Below, in pieces: positions 61,224-64,000 of a DNA stretch of 64,000 nucleotides. The notes beneath the pieces are model-generated. The model was not told the DNA's origin. It saw only the letters and a list, made by a program, of their open reading frames with translations, and ran no database searches. The DNA lies in assembly GCF_001431705.1 (NCBI RefSeq), contig NZ_LJWX01000002.1:897352-961351 (forward strand), read 5' to 3'. Position numbers and translations under genes: made by a program. Every line of letters starts with the position of its first letter. Within the stretch, counting starts at the first letter, position 1. The DNA comes from Ferrovum sp. JA12 (GTDB lineage Bacteria; Pseudomonadota; Gammaproteobacteria; Burkholderiales; Ferrovaceae).

Positions 61224-61709
61224 ATGATTAAAAAAACAATTCTTACAGGCTTCTTAGCATTATCAACGATAACAATCAATCCTGCCTTGGCAGAAGAATC
61301 AACATCACACTATGTAAAACCTATTATTCACCATCACGATTATGGAGAGTTAAAAGTAGTCGTTCCATTAACCACAGATAATCCAGCCATCCAAGGGATG
61401 AAATTAAGAAATATAGAAAACGCCATAAAAGCCACTAAGGAATGGAAGGGACATTTAAAAACTGTGGTTATACTTTATGCAAAAGGAGTTACTTTGCTAG
61501 ATCACCCCAATGACAAGATAGCAACAAAAATCGCAGCTTTAAAAAAAGAAGATGTACAGTTTGAGGTATGTAATAACTCTTTAAAAGAACAGGGGCGCGA
61601 CTATCACGACTTATACGATGTTAAAGAGTCAGATATCGTACCTTCAGGCTTTGCCGAAGTTGTTTATCTTCAACAGAAAGAACACTACGTCGTGAATCCT
61701 ATTAATTAA
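61224..61709 (+). CDS. exported DsrE-family protein
   Basis: A 161-residue protein with a signal peptide (residues 1-23, ending PALA). The mature part has the DsrE/DsrF fold pattern: LKTVVILYAKGVTLL, then IAALKKEDVQFEVCNNSLKEQG with a single conserved-looking Cys (near residue 114), and FAEVVYLQQKEHY at the end. Cytoplasmic DsrE-type proteins carry sulfur on cysteine; periplasmic versions are less well known. It is 18 bp after the binding-protein gene and an AAGGAG box precedes the start. A terminator follows. Confidence 0.78.
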   Translation: MIKKTILTGFLALSTITINPALAEESTSHYVKPIIHHHDYGELKVVVPLTTDNPAIQGMKLRNIENAIKATKEWKGHLKTVVILYAKGVTLLDHPNDKIATKIAALKKEDVQFEVCNNSLKEQGRDYHDLYDVKESDIVPSGFAEVVYLQQKEHYVVNPIN

Positions 61710-61733
61710 GCTCGTTGATGAGTAACTGAAACT

Positions 61734-61759
61734 AAAAAACCCCTTGATAGGGGTTTTTT
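61734..61759. terminator. bidirectional rho-independent terminator
   Basis: AAAAAACCCC at 61734-61743 pairs perfectly with GGGGTTTTTT at 61750-61759 around a six-base loop. It carries a T-run on either strand, so it can end both the cytochrome operon on the plus strand and the rRNA operon on the minus strand. Confidence 0.9.
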
Positions 61760-61769
61760 GATGAAGGGA

Positions 61770-61884
61770 GTCTGGCGGTGACCTACTTTCGCATGGGTAA
61801 TCCACACTATCATCGGCGCAGTCTCGTTTCACGTCCCTGTTCGAGATGGGAAGGGGTGGGTCCAAGACGCTATAGCCGCCAAAC
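61770..61884 (-). rRNA. rrf: 5S ribosomal RNA
   Basis: On the minus strand the sequence begins GTTTGGCGGCTATAGCG and ends CCGCCAGACTC, so its ends pair. It contains the conserved CCCATCTCGAAC and the GCGAAAGTAGGTCA segments of bacterial 5S rRNA. It lies about 80 bp downstream of 23S. The ends are set by pairing and are accurate to a few bases. The 23S-5S spacer contains a 14-bp palindrome at 61940-61953 and no tRNA. Confidence 0.93.
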
Positions 61885-61963
61885 AAAGCTGAGTCGGTGA
61901 CTTTAACTACCAAGAAGAAGTAAATATTAGGTAAATTCACACAGATATCTGTGATTATAGGAT

Positions 61964-64000
<2,037 letters not shown>

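Noticed and set aside
61940-61953. 14-bp palindrome CACAGATATCTGTG in the 23S-5S spacer
   Set aside because: Probably part of rRNA processing structure; no independent function can be supported.

Overview
The window is chromosomal DNA of a Gram-negative betaproteobacterium, most likely of the Nitrosomonadales/Methylophilales/Ferrovales side of the class. This rests on gene order and family content, not on a database match. Supporting signs are the runs exbB-exbD-lpxK-trm112-kdsB-adk-pfp, nadK/hrcA-hemH-grpE-dnaK-dnaJ, and leuC-leuD-leuB-asd-(fimV)-truA-trpF-trpB-trpA-accD-dedD-cvpA-purF-metZ, together with a PPi-type phosphofructokinase and an intracellular PHB depolymerase. The DNA is moderately AT-rich and tightly packed, with many 1-20 bp overlaps. 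I see no insertion sequence, prophage, CRISPR array or tRNA gene.

Layout. 1-7.9 kb: PHB depolymerase, proline iminopeptidase, Nudix hydrolase, PPi-PFK, adenylate kinase, lipid A/KDO genes (kdsB, lpxK) and ExbBD, mostly on the minus strand. 8-24 kb: DNA and RNA maintenance (xseA, miaA, mutL, tsaE, queG, orn, rsgA, mnmC, recN), mixed with envelope functions (AmiC amidase, DsbD, an M48 protease). 24-31 kb: NAD kinase and the heat-shock operon hrcA-hemH-grpE-dnaK-dnaJ, with readable sigma-32-type promoters. 31-34.5 kb: cysS, a TPR lipoprotein-like protein, ppiB, lpxH. 34.9-39.2 kb: class Ia ribonucleotide reductase nrdA-nrdB behind tandem NrdR boxes and a cobalamin riboswitch. 39.3-52.6 kb: a 14-gene minus-strand run for leucine, threonine/lysine/methionine branch, tryptophan, purine and fatty-acid precursors, in which fimV is reduced to a 185-residue remnant and folC is absent. 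52.6-57.1 kb: aroC, malic enzyme, LD-carboxypeptidase. 57.1-61.7 kb: a divergent accessory locus: a LysR regulator facing a pentaheme cytochrome, a periplasmic binding protein and a periplasmic DsrE-like protein. 61.7 kb to the end: terminator, 5S rRNA and the 3' two-thirds of 23S rRNA, on the minus strand.

The two most interesting points are as follows. (1) The 58.2-61.7 kb locus encodes one polypeptide that joins a triheme alcohol-dehydrogenase-type cytochrome subunit to a TsdA-like (thiosulfate dehydrogenase) diheme module, followed by an orphan solute-binding protein and an exported DsrE-like protein. It looks like a periplasmic sulfur-compound redox system under a LysR regulator. (2) nrdAB appears to be doubly controlled, by NrdR at the promoter and by vitamin B12 in the leader RNA, which predicts a B12-dependent class II reductase elsewhere in the genome.
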